A stretch of 64,000 nucleotides of DNA from Mactromeris polynyma. Its lineage: Eukaryota > Mollusca > Bivalvia > Venerida > Mactridae. Positions within the stretch are counted from its first letter, which is position 1; every line of letters begins with the position of its first letter. Where the stretch lies: NCBI GenBank assembly GCA_032209605.1, contig JASFXZ010000003.1:4590807-4654806 (forward strand), in the 5' to 3' direction. The position numbers and the translations under genes are program-made. Below are positions 12,440 to 24,172 of this stretch, piece by piece. Under the pieces are notes generated by a model. It was not told the DNA's origin. It did no database searches and saw nothing but the letters and a program-made list of their open reading frames with translations.

Positions 12440-13292
12440 TAAATTCAGTTTTCTATAACCTGAACAGTGAGTTTGAATGCAAGTATTTCTTTTAAATTGA
12501 TCAAAAGAATAAGAAAGAGTTAACGAAAAGAAAACATACACGTTTAACATTGGTGCAAACTAAAGTAAAAGAATGTATAGCTAAATTTAAAGACAAAACA
12601 TTGATATATTTTTTTGAGAAATACATGAAATATGAGTTAAAAGATAAAATAATAGTCTCAAATTAATTTAATTATTTATATGATCATTTAATGACAAAAC
12701 CCATATATCTATATATTTTCAACTTAACTTAAATGTACAGAACTTATCATTTTATATAAATTACGGGCATTATTAGTTTGTTTTAGATATTAATTCATCA
12801 ATGTTTTATAGTTGATAAATTTAAAAATTAAACATAAAAAACATGAAACAAAAATATTGTTCACACCATTTGCAAACAATCCACAGTGATATTAAATTCA
12901 TGATTACACATCACCCTCCTATTTTTCACACAATTAGTACTTACAGGAATCAATCAAGCATAACAACCTGCTTAATTGTTTTTTCCAATCAAGCTCTTGT
13001 TTGATCCCTGTCATTAACTCATCATTCACTCATATGTCCATCAGAGTTAAAAGTAAATATGGTCACACCTAAGACATGGACAAGGCTTGTACATAAGCTT
13101 GTGTTAACAGACTGTCAGATATCACTTAGTTGAATGAAACATTCAAATGAATGTATATAAACACTTGAAAACAAAACTAAGTTAACAGATGGACATTAGA
13201 ATCTGATGTGGATAACTAGCAATATAAGTAAGATAATATTATTTTGAATACATAGTATAACCATAGTGAAGGCTCCAATTGTTTAAAGCCGC
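12440..13292. repeat. Satellite spacer, copy 3
   Basis: Third copy of the spacer, practically identical to copy 1. To its right the array runs without interruption for over 10 kb. Confidence 0.95.
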
Positions 13293-16200
13293 TTGGACCC
13301 AAGGGCAGATAACTTCCATCAATGATGAACTGAATACTTCGGCTGTTAATCAGAGGAATGACTACTGCTTCTTAATTCTTGGTACATGATTAGTGCTTGT
13401 TTATACATTACTAGCACTAGTCTGTGCTTGGAACCAAGGGCAGATAACTACAATAAAATGAGAATTGGATACTAGGGCTGTTAATCTGAGGAATGTCTAC
13501 TGCTTCTTAATTCTTGGTACATGATTAGTGCTTGTTTATACATTACTAGCACTAGCCTGTGCTTGGACCCAAGGGCAGATAACTACAATAAAATGAGAAT
13601 TGGATACTAGGGCTGTTAATCTGAGGAATGTCTACTGCTTCTTATTTCTTGGTACATGCGTTGTGCTTGTTTACTCATTACTAGCACTAGCCTGTGCTTG
13701 GACCCAAGGGCAGATAACTGCTATCAAAGAGGAATTGGATACAGATAACTACAACCAAAGAAAAATGGATACTATCGCTGTTAATCTGAGGAATGACTAC
13801 TGCTTCTTATTTCTTGGTACATGCTTAGTGCTTGTTTATACATTACTAGCACTAGCCTGTGCTTGGAACCCAGGGCAGATAACTACAATCAAAGAGGAAT
13901 TGGATAATAGGGCTGTTAATCTGAGGAATGTCTACTGCTTCTTATTTCTTGGTACATGCTTAGTGCTTGTTAACTCATTACTAGCACTAGTCTGTGCTTG
14001 GAACCAAGGGCAGATAACTACAATCAAAGAAGAATTGGATAATAGGGCTGTTAATCTGAGGAATGTCTACTGCTTCTTATTTCTTGGTACATGCTTAGTG
14101 CTTGTTTATACATTACTAGCACTAGTCTGTGCTTGGAACCAAGGGCAGATAACTACAATCAAAGAAGAATTGGATAATAGGGCTGTTAATCTGAGGAATG
14201 TCTACTGCTTCTTATTTCTTGGTACATGTTTGTTTATACATTACTAGCACTAGCCTGTGCTTGGAACCAAGGGCAGATAACTACAATCAAAGAAGAATTG
14301 GATACTAGGGCTGTTAATCTGAGGAATGACTACTGCTTCTTATTTCTTGGTACATGCTTAGTGCTTGTTTATACATTACTAGCACTAGTCTGTGCTTGGA
14401 ACCAATGGCAGATAACTACAATCAAAGAAGAATTGGATACAGCCAACTACAACCAAAGAAAAATGGATACTATCGCTGTTAATCTGAGGAATGACTACTG
14501 CTTCTTATTTCTTGGTACATGCTTAGTGCTTGTTTATACATTACTAGCACTAGCCTGTGCTTGGAACCAAGGGCAGATGACTACAATCAAAGAAGAATTG
14601 GATACTAGGGCTGTTAATCTGAGGAATGTCTACTGCTTCTTATTTCTTGGTACATGCTTAGTGCTTGTTTATACATTACTAGCACTAGCCTGTGCTTGGA
14701 CACAAGGGCAGATAACTTCAATCAAAGAAGAATTGAATACTTCGGCTGTTAATCTAAGAAATGACTACTGCTTCTTATTTCTGTGTACATGCTTAGTGCT
14801 TGTTTACTCATTACTAGCACTAGTCTGTGCTTGGAACCAAGGGCAGATAACTACAATAACATGAGAATTGGATACTAGGGCTGTTAATCTGAGGAATGTC
14901 TACTGCTTCTTATTTCTTGGTACATGCTTTGTGCTTGTTTACTCATTACTAGCACTAGCCTGTGCTTAGACCCAAGGGCAGATAACTTCAATCAAAGAAG
15001 AATTGAATACTTCGGATGTTAATCTGAGGAATGACTACTGCTTATTTCTTGGTACATGCTTAGTGCTTGTTTATACATAACTAGCACTAGCCTGTGCATG
15101 GACCCAAGGGCAGATAACTTCAATCAAAGAAGAATTGAATACTTCGGCTGTTAATCTGAGGAATGACTACTGCTTCTTATTTCTGTGTACATGCTTAGTG
15201 CTTGTTTACTCATTACTAGCACTAGTCTGTGCTTGGAACCAAGGGCAGATAACTACAATAACATGAGAATTGGATACTAGGGCTGTTAATCTGAGGAATG
15301 TCTACTGCTTCTTATTTCTTGGTACATGCTTTGTGCTTGTTTACTCATTACTAGCACTAGCCTGTGCTTGGAACCAAGGGCAGATAACTCCTATCAAAGA
15401 AGAATTGGATACAGATAACTACAACCAAAGAAAAATGGATACTATCGCTGTTAATCTGAGGAATGACTACTGCTTCTTATTTCTTGGTACATGCTTAGTG
15501 CTTGTTTATACATTACTAGCACTAGCCTGTGCTTGGAACCCAGGGCAGATAACTACAATCAAAGAAGAATTGAATACTTCGGCTGTTAATCAGAGGAATG
15601 ACTACTGCTTCTTATTTCTTGGTACATGCTTAGTGCTTGTTTATACATTACTAGCACTAGCCTGTGCTTGGACCCAAGGGCAGATAACTTCAATCAATGA
15701 AGAATTGAATACTTCGGCTGTTAATCTGAGGAATGACTACTGCTTCTTATTTCTGTGTACATGCTTAGTGCTTGTTTATACATTACTAGCACTAGTCTGT
15801 GCTTGGAACCAAGGGCAGATAACTACAATCAAAGAAGAATTGGATAATAGGGCTGTTAATCTGAGGAATGACTACTGCTTCTTATTTCTTGGTACATGCT
15901 TAGTGCTTGTTTATACATTACTAGCACTAGTCTGTGCTTGGAACCAAGGGCAGATAACTACACTCAAAGAAGAATTGGATAATATGGCTGTTAATCTGAG
16001 GAATGACTACTGCTTCTTATTTCTTGGTACATGCTTAGTGCTTGTTTATACATTACTAGCACTAGCCTGTGCTTGGAACCAAGGGCAGATAACTACAATA
16101 AAATGAGAATTGGATACTAGGGCTGTTAATCTGAGGAATGTCTACTGCTTCTTATTTCTTGGTACATGCTTTGTGCTTGTTTACTCATTACTAGCACTAG

Positions 16201-19200
16201 ACTGTGATTGGAACCAAGGGCAGATAACTACAATCAAAGAAGAATTGGATACTAGGGCTGTTAATCTGAGGAATGACTACTGCTTCTTATTTCTTTGTAC
16301 GTGCTTAGTGCTTGTTTATACATTACTAGCACTAGCCTGTGCTTGGAACCAAGGGCAGATAACTTCCATCAATGAAGAATTGGATACAGATAACTACAAC
16401 CAAAGAAAAATGGATATTATCGCTGTTAATCTGAGGAATGACTACTGCTTCTTATTTCTTGGTACATGCTTAGTGCTTGTTTATACATTACTAGCACTAG
16501 CCTGTGCTTGGAACCCAGTGCAGATAACTACAATCAAAGAAGAATTGGATATTAGGGCTGTTAATCTGAGGAATGTCTACTGCTTCTTATTTCTTGGTAC
16601 ATGCTTAGTGCTTGTTTATACATTACTAGCACTAGCCTGTGCTTGGACCCAAGGGCAGATAACTTCAATCAATGAAGAATTGAATACTTCGGCTGTTAAT
16701 CTGAGGAATGACTACTGCTTCTTATTTCTTTGTACATGCTTAGTGCTTGTTTACTCATTACTAGCACTAGTCTGTGCTTGGAACCAAAGGCAGATAACTA
16801 CAATCAAAGAAGAATTGGATAATAGGGCTGTTAATCTGAGGAATGACTACTGCTTCTTATTTCTTGGTACATGCTTAGTGCTTGTTTATACATTACTAGC
16901 ACTAGTCTGTGCTTGGAACCAAGGGCAGATAACTACACTCAAAGAAGAATTGGATAATAGGGCTGTTAATCTGAGGAATGACTACTGCTTCTTATTTCTT
17001 GGTACATGCTTAGTGCTTGTTTATACATTACTAGCACTAGCCTGTGCTTGGACCCAAGGGCAGATAACTTCAATCAATGAAGAATTGAATACTTCGGCTG
17101 TTAATCTGAGGAATGACTACTGCTTCTTATTTCTTTGTACATGCTTAGTGCTTGTTTACTCATTACTAGCACTAGTCTGTGCTTGGAACCAAGGGCAGAT
17201 AACTACAATCAAAGAAGAATTGGATAATAGGGCTGTTAATCTGAGGAATGACTACTGCTTCTTATTTCTTGGTACATGCTTAGTGCTTGTTTATACATTA
17301 CTAGCACTAGTCTGTGCTTGGAACCAAGGGCAGATAACTACACTCAAAGAAGAATTGGATAATAGGGCTGTTAATCTGAGGAATGACTACTGCTTCTTAT
17401 TTCTTGGTACATGCTTAGTGCTTGTTTATACATTACTAGCACTAGCCTGTGCTTGGAACCAAGGGCAGATGACTACAATCAAAGAAGAATTGGATAATAG
17501 GGCTGTTAATCTGAGGAATGACTACTGCTTCTTATTTCTTGGTACATGCTTAGTGCTTGTTTACTCATTACTAGCACTAGTCTGTGATTGGAACCAAGGG
17601 CAGATAACTACAATCAAAGAAGAATTGGATACTAGGGCTGTTAATCTGAGGAATGACTACTGCTTCTTATTTCTTGGTACATGCTTAGTGCTTGTTTATA
17701 CATTACTAGCACTAGTCAGTGCTTGGAACCAAGGGCAGATAACTACACTCAAAGAAGAATTGGATAATAGGGCTGTTAATCTGAGGAATGACTACTGCTT
17801 CTTATTTCTTGGTACATGCTTAGTGCTTGTTTATATATTACTAGCACTAGCCTGTGCTTGGACCAAAGGGCAGATAACTTCAATCAATGAAGAATTGAAT
17901 ACTTCGGCTGTAAATCTGAGGAATGACTACTGCTTCTTATTTCTTTGTACATGCTTAGTGCTTGTTTACTCATTACTAGCACTAGTCTGTGCTTGGAACC
18001 AAGGGCAGATAACTACAATCAAAGAAGAATTGGATAATAGGGCTGTTAATCTGAGGAATGACTACTGCTTCTTATTTCTTGGTACATGCTTAGTGCTTGT
18101 TTATACATTACTAGCACTAGTCTGTGCTTGGAACCAAGGGCAGATAACTACAATCAAAGAAGAATTGGATAATAGGGCTGTTAATCTGAGGAATGTCTAC
18201 TGCTTCTTATTTCTTGGTACATGCTTAGTGCTTGTTTATACATTACTAGCACTAGTCTGTGCTTGGAACCAAGGGCAGATAACTACAATCAAAGAAGAAT
18301 TGGATAATAGGGCTGTTAATCTGAGGAATGTCTACTGCTTCTTATTTCTTGGTACATGTTTGTTTATACATTACTAGCACTAGCCTGTGCTTGGAACCAA
18401 GGGCAGATAACTACAATCAAAGAAGAATTGGATACTAGGGCTGTTAATCTGAGGAATGACTACTGCTTCTTATTTCTTGGTACATGCTTAGTGCTTGTTT
18501 ATACATTACTAGCACTAGTCTGTGCTTGGAACCAATGGCAGATAACTACAATCAAAGAAGAATTGGATACAGCCAACTACAACCAAAGAAAAATGGATAC
18601 TATCGCTGTTAATCTGAGGAATGACTACTGCTTCTTATTTCTTGGTACATGCTTAGTGCTTGTTTATACATTACTAGCACTAGCCTGTGCTTGGAACCAA
18701 GGGCAGATGACTACAATCAAAGAAGAATTGGATACTAGGGCTGTTAATCTGAGGAATGTCTACTGCTTCTTATTTCTTGGTACATGCTTAGTGCTTGTTT
18801 ATACATTACTAGCACTAGCCTGTGCTTGGACACAAGGGCAGATAACTTCAATCAAAGAAGAATTGAATACTTCGGCTGTTAATCTAAGAAATGACTACTG
18901 CTTCTTATTTCTGTGTACATGCTTAGTGCTTGTTTACTCATTACTAGCACTAGTCTGTGCTTGGAACCAAGGGCAGATAACTACAATAACATGAGAATTG
19001 GATACTAGGGCTGTTAATCTGAGGAATGTCTACTGCTTCTTATTTCTTGGTACATGCTTTGTGCTTGTTTACTCATTACTAGCACTAGCCTGTGCTTAGA
19101 CCCAAGGGCAGATAACTTCAATCAAAGAAGAATTGAATACTTCGGCTGTTAATCTGAGGAATGACTACTGCTTATTTCTTGGTACATGCTTAGTGCTTGT

Positions 19201-22200
19201 TTATACATTACTAGCACTAGCCTGTGCTTGGACCCAAGGGCAGATTACTTCAATCAAAGAAGAATTGAATACTTCGGCTGTTAATCTGAGGAATGACTAC
19301 TGCTTCTTATTTCTGTGTACATGCTTAGTGCTTGTTTACTCATTACTAGCACTAGTCTGTGCTTGGAACCAAGGGCAGATAACTACAATAACATGAGAAT
19401 TGGATACTAGGGCTGTTAATCTGAGGAATGTCTACTGCTTCTTATTTCTTGGTACATGCTTTGTGCTTGTTTACTCATTACTAGCACTAGCCTGTGCTTA
19501 GACCCAAGGGCAGATAACTTCAATCAAAGAAGAATTGAATACTTCGGCTGTTAATCTGAGGAATGACTACTGCTTATTTCTTGGTACATGCTTAGTGCTT
19601 GTTTATACATTACTAGCACTAGCATGTGCTTGGACCCAAGGGCAGATAACTTCAATCAAAGAAGAATTGAATACTTCGGCTGTTAATCAGAGGAATGACT
19701 ACTGCTTCTTAATTCTTTGTACATGCTTAGTGCTTGTTTATACATTACTAGCACTAGCCTGTGCTTGGAACCAAGGGCAGATAACTACAATCAAAGAAGA
19801 ATTGGATAATAGGGCTGTTAATCTGAGGAATGTCTACTGCTTCTTATTTCTTGGTACATGTTTGTTTATACATTACTAGCACTACCCTGTGCTTGGAACG
19901 AAGGGCAGATAACTACAATCAAAGAAGAATTGGATAATAGGGCTGTTAATCTGAGGAATGTCTTCTGCTTCTTATTTCTTGGTACATGCTTAGTGCTTGT
20001 TTACTCCTTACTAGCACTAGTCTGTGCTTGGAACCAAGGGCAGATAACTCCTATCAAAGAAGAATTGGATACAGATAACTACAACCAAAGAAAAATGGAT
20101 ACTATCGCTGTTAATCTGAGGAATGACTACTGCTTCTTATTTCTTTGTACATGCTTAGTGCATGTTTACTCATTACTAGCACTAGTCTGTGCTTGGAACC
20201 AAGGGCAGATAACTGCTATCAAAGAGGAATTGGATACAGATAACTACAACCAAAGAAAAATGGATACTATCGCTGTTAATCTGAGGAATGACTACTGCTT
20301 CTTATTTCTTGGTACATGCCTAGTGCTTGTTTATACATTACTAGCACTAGCCTGTGCTTGGAACCCAGGGCAGATAACTACAATCAAAGAGGAATTGGAT
20401 AATAGGGCTGTTAATCTGAGGAATGACTACTGCTTCTTATTTCTTGGTACATGTTTGTTTATACATTACTAGCACTAGTCTGTGCTTGGAACCAAGGGCA
20501 GATAACTACAATCAAAGAAGAATTGGATACTAGGGCTGTTAATCTGAGGAATGACTACTGCTTCTTATTTCTTGGTACATGCTTAGTGCTTGTTTATACA
20601 TTACTAGCACTAGTCTGTGCTTGGAACCAATGGCAGATAACTACAATCAAAGAAGAATTGGATACAGCTAACTACAACCAAAGAAAAATGGATACTATCG
20701 CTGTTAATCTGAGGAATGACTACTGCTTCTTATTTCTTGGTACATGCTTAGTGCTTGTTTATACATTACTAGCACTAGCCTGTGCTTGGAACCAAGGGCA
20801 GATGACTACAATCAAAGAAGAATTGGATACTAGGGCTGTTAATCTAAGGAATGTCTACTGCTTCTTATTTCTTGGTACATGCTTAGTGCTTGTTTATACA
20901 TTACTAGCACTAGCCTGTGCTTGGACCCAAGGGCAGATTACTTCAATCAAAGAAGAATTGAATACTTCGGCTGTTAATCTGAGGAATGACTACTGCTTCT
21001 TATTTCTGTGTACATGCTTAGTGCTTGTTTACTCATTACTAGCACTAGTCTGTGCTTGGAACCAAGGGCAGATAACTACAATAACATGAGAATTGGATAC
21101 TAGGGCTGTTAATCTGAGGAATGTCTACTGCTTCTTATTTCTTGGTACATGCTTTGTGCTTGTTTACTCATTACTAGCACTAGCCTGTGCTTAGACCCAA
21201 GGGCAGATAACTTCAATCAAAGAAGAATTGAATACTTCGGATGTTAATCTGAGGAATGACTACTGCTTATTTCTTGGTACATGCTTAGTGCTTGTTTATA
21301 CATTACTAGCACTAGCCTGTGCTTGGACCCAAGGGCAGATAACTTCAATCAAAGAAGAATTGAATACTTCGGCTGTTAATCAGAGGAATGACTACTGCTT
21401 CTTAATTCTTTGTACATGCTTAGTGCTTGTTTATACATTACTAGCACTAGCCTGTGCTTGGAATCAAGGGCAGATAACTACAATAAAATGAGAATTGGAT
21501 ACTAGCGCTGTTAATCTGAGGAATGTCTACTGCTTCTTATTTCTTGGTACATGCTTTGTGCTTGTTTACTCATTACTAGCACTAGCCTGTGCTTGGACCC
21601 AAGGGCAGATAACTTCAATCAAAGAAGAATTTAATACTTCGGCTGTTAATCTGAGGAATGACTACTGCTTATTTCTTGTTACATGCTTAGTGCTTGTTTA
21701 TACATTACTAGCACTAGTCAGTGCTTGGAACCAAGGGCAGATAACTACAATCAAAGAAGAATTGGATACTAGGGCTGTTAATCTGAGGAATGTCTACTGC
21801 TTCTTATTTCTTGGTACATGCTTAGTGCTTGTTTACTCATTACTAGCACTAGTCTGTGCTTGGAACCAAGGGCAGATAACTACAATCAAAGAAGAATTGG
21901 ATAATAGGGCTGTTAATCTGAGGAATGACTACTGCTTCTTATTTCTTGGTACATGCTTAGTGCTTGTTTATACATTACTAGCACTAGTCTGTGCTTGGAA
22001 CCAAGGGCAGATAACTACAATCAAAGAAGAATTGGATAATAGGGCTGTTAATCTGAGGAATGTCTACTGCTTCTTATTTCTTGGTACATGTTTGTTTATA
22101 CATTACTAGCACTAGCCTGTGCTTGGAACCAAGGGCAGATAACTACAATCAAAGAAGAATTGGATAATAGGGCTGTTAATCGGAGGAATGTCTACTGCTT

Positions 22201-24023
22201 CTTATTTCTTGGTACATGCTTAGTGCTTGTTTACTCCTTACTAGCACTAGTCTGTGCTTGGAACCAAGGGCAGATAACTCCTATCAAAGAAGAATTGGAT
22301 ACAGATAACTACAACCAAAGAAAAATGGATACTATCGCTGTTAATCTGAGGAATGACTACTGCTTCTTATTTCTTGGTACATGCTTAGTGCTTGTTTACT
22401 CATTACTAGCACTAGTCTGTGTTTGGAACCAAGGGCAGATAACTACAATCAAAGAAGAATTGGATAATAGGGTTGTTAATCTGAGGAATGACTACTGCTT
22501 CTTATTTCTTGGTACATACTTAGTGCTTGTTTACTCATTACTAGCACTAGCCTGTGCTTAGAACCAAGGGCAGATGACTACAATCAAAGAAGAATTGGAT
22601 ACTAGGGCTGTTAATCTGAGGGATGACTACTGCTTCTTATTTCTTTGTACATGCTTAGTGCTTGTTTACTCATTACTAGCACTAGTCTGTGCTTGGACCA
22701 AAGGGCAGACAACTACTATCAAAGAAGAATTGGATACAGATAACTACAATCAAAGAAGAATTGGATACTAGGGCTGATAATCTGAGGAATGACTACTGCT
22801 TCTTATTTCTTGGTACATGCTTAGTGCTTGTTTATACATTACTAGCACTAGCCTGTGCTTGGAACCAAGGGCAGATGACTACAATTAAAGAGTTGGATAC
22901 TAGGGCTGTTAATCTGAGGAATGTCTACTGCTTATTTCTTAGTACATGCTTAGTGCTTGTTTACTCATTACTAGCACTAGCCTGTGCTTGGACCCAAGGG
23001 CAGATAACTTCAATCAATGAAGAATTGAATACTTCGGCTGTTAATCTGAGGAATGACTACTGCTTCTTATTTCTTTGTACATGCTTAGTGCTGGTTTACT
23101 CATTACTAGCACTAGTCTGTGCTTGGAACCAAGGGCAGATAACTACAATCAAAGAAGAATTGGATACAGCTAACTACAACCAAAGAAAAATGGATACTAT
23201 CACTGTTAATCTGAGGAATGACTACTGCTTCTTATTTCTTGGTACATGCTTAGTGCTTGTTTATACATTACTAGCACTAGTCTGTGCTTGGAACCCAGGG
23301 CAGATAACTACAATCAAAGAAGAATTGGATACTATTGCTGTTAATCTAAGGGCAGATAACTATATTTAATGAAGAATTGGATACTATTGCTGTTAGTCTG
23401 AGAAATGACTACTGCTTCTTATTTCTTGGTACATGCTTAGTGCTTGTTTATACATTACTAGCACTAGTCTGTGCTTGGAACCAAGGGCAGATAACTTCCA
23501 TCAATGAAGAATTGGATACTAGGGCTGTTAATCTGAGGAATGACTACTGCTTCTTATTTCTTGGTACATGCTTAGTGCTTGTTTATACATTACTAGCACT
23601 AGTCTGTGCTTGGAACCAAGGGCAGATAACTAGAATGAAGGAAGAATTGGATAAATCACTGTTCACAAGAAGAATGATTACTGCTTCTTATTTCTTGGTA
23701 CATGTTTTGTGTTTGTTTATACATTACTAGCCCTAGCATGTGCTCTGAACCAAGGGCAGGTAACTACAATCAAAGAAGAATTGGATACTATGGCTGTGAA
23801 TCTGAGGAATGACTACTGCTTCTTATTTCTTGGTACATGTTTTGTGCTTGATTATACATTACTAGCACTAGCCTGTGCTTTGAACCAAGGGCAGGTAACT
23901 ACAATCAATGAAGAATTGGATACCAGGGCTGTTAATCTGAGGAATGACTACTGCTTCTTATTTCTTGGTACATGCTTAGTGCTTGTTTACTCATTACTAG
24001 CACTAGCCTGTGCTTGGAACCAA
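13293..24023 (+). repeat. 135-bp satellite array, main block
   Basis: About 10.7 kb of head-to-tail monomers, mostly 135 bp, some 165 bp through a 30-bp internal duplication (the added stretch encodes TDNYNQRKMD), a few shorter by 3 or 7 bp. One plus frame is open in most monomers. It encodes a 45-residue unit with a hydrophobic core (YCFLFLGTCLVLVYTLLAL) and a polar stretch (NQGQITTIKEELDNRAVNLR). The longest open stretch is 16110-18377 (755 codons), but it starts at TTG just after a TGA, not at ATG. Differences between monomers are mostly amino-acid changing (D/V, A/V, T/S, G/C), which argues against selection on a protein. Monomers near 23340-24023 are more diverged, as expected at a true array edge. 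Most likely a non-coding satellite; expression is unproven. Confidence 0.93.
14226..14864 (+). repeat. Higher-order block of the satellite (recurring 639-bp unit)
   Basis: The open frame here begins at an ATG created by the 7-bp deletion variant and runs 212 codons to an ACATGA stop context. The same 212-codon block is found at 10586-11224, 18356-18994 and 20451-21089 with only one or a few changes. Spacings are 3640, 4130 and 2095 bp. These repeated blocks of distinct monomer order show a higher-order organisation on top of the 135-bp period. Confidence 0.85.
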
Positions 24024-24172
24024 AAATTATCTTTAAAGTCTGTTTTATTATAGACTATATACTATTACATCCATGTTATTTTTCACTGATTACTGCATTC
24101 AGATGATGTTATTTGAGGCAATAGCAAATAGAGTTTCATGAACTATTAATAATCTATGAGCACACAACAAAC

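Noticed and set aside
16110..18377. 755-codon open frame as a protein-coding gene
   Set aside because: It begins at TTG directly after a TGA in an ordinary satellite monomer, lacks a start context, and its unit differences mostly change amino acids. I keep it as part of the satellite.
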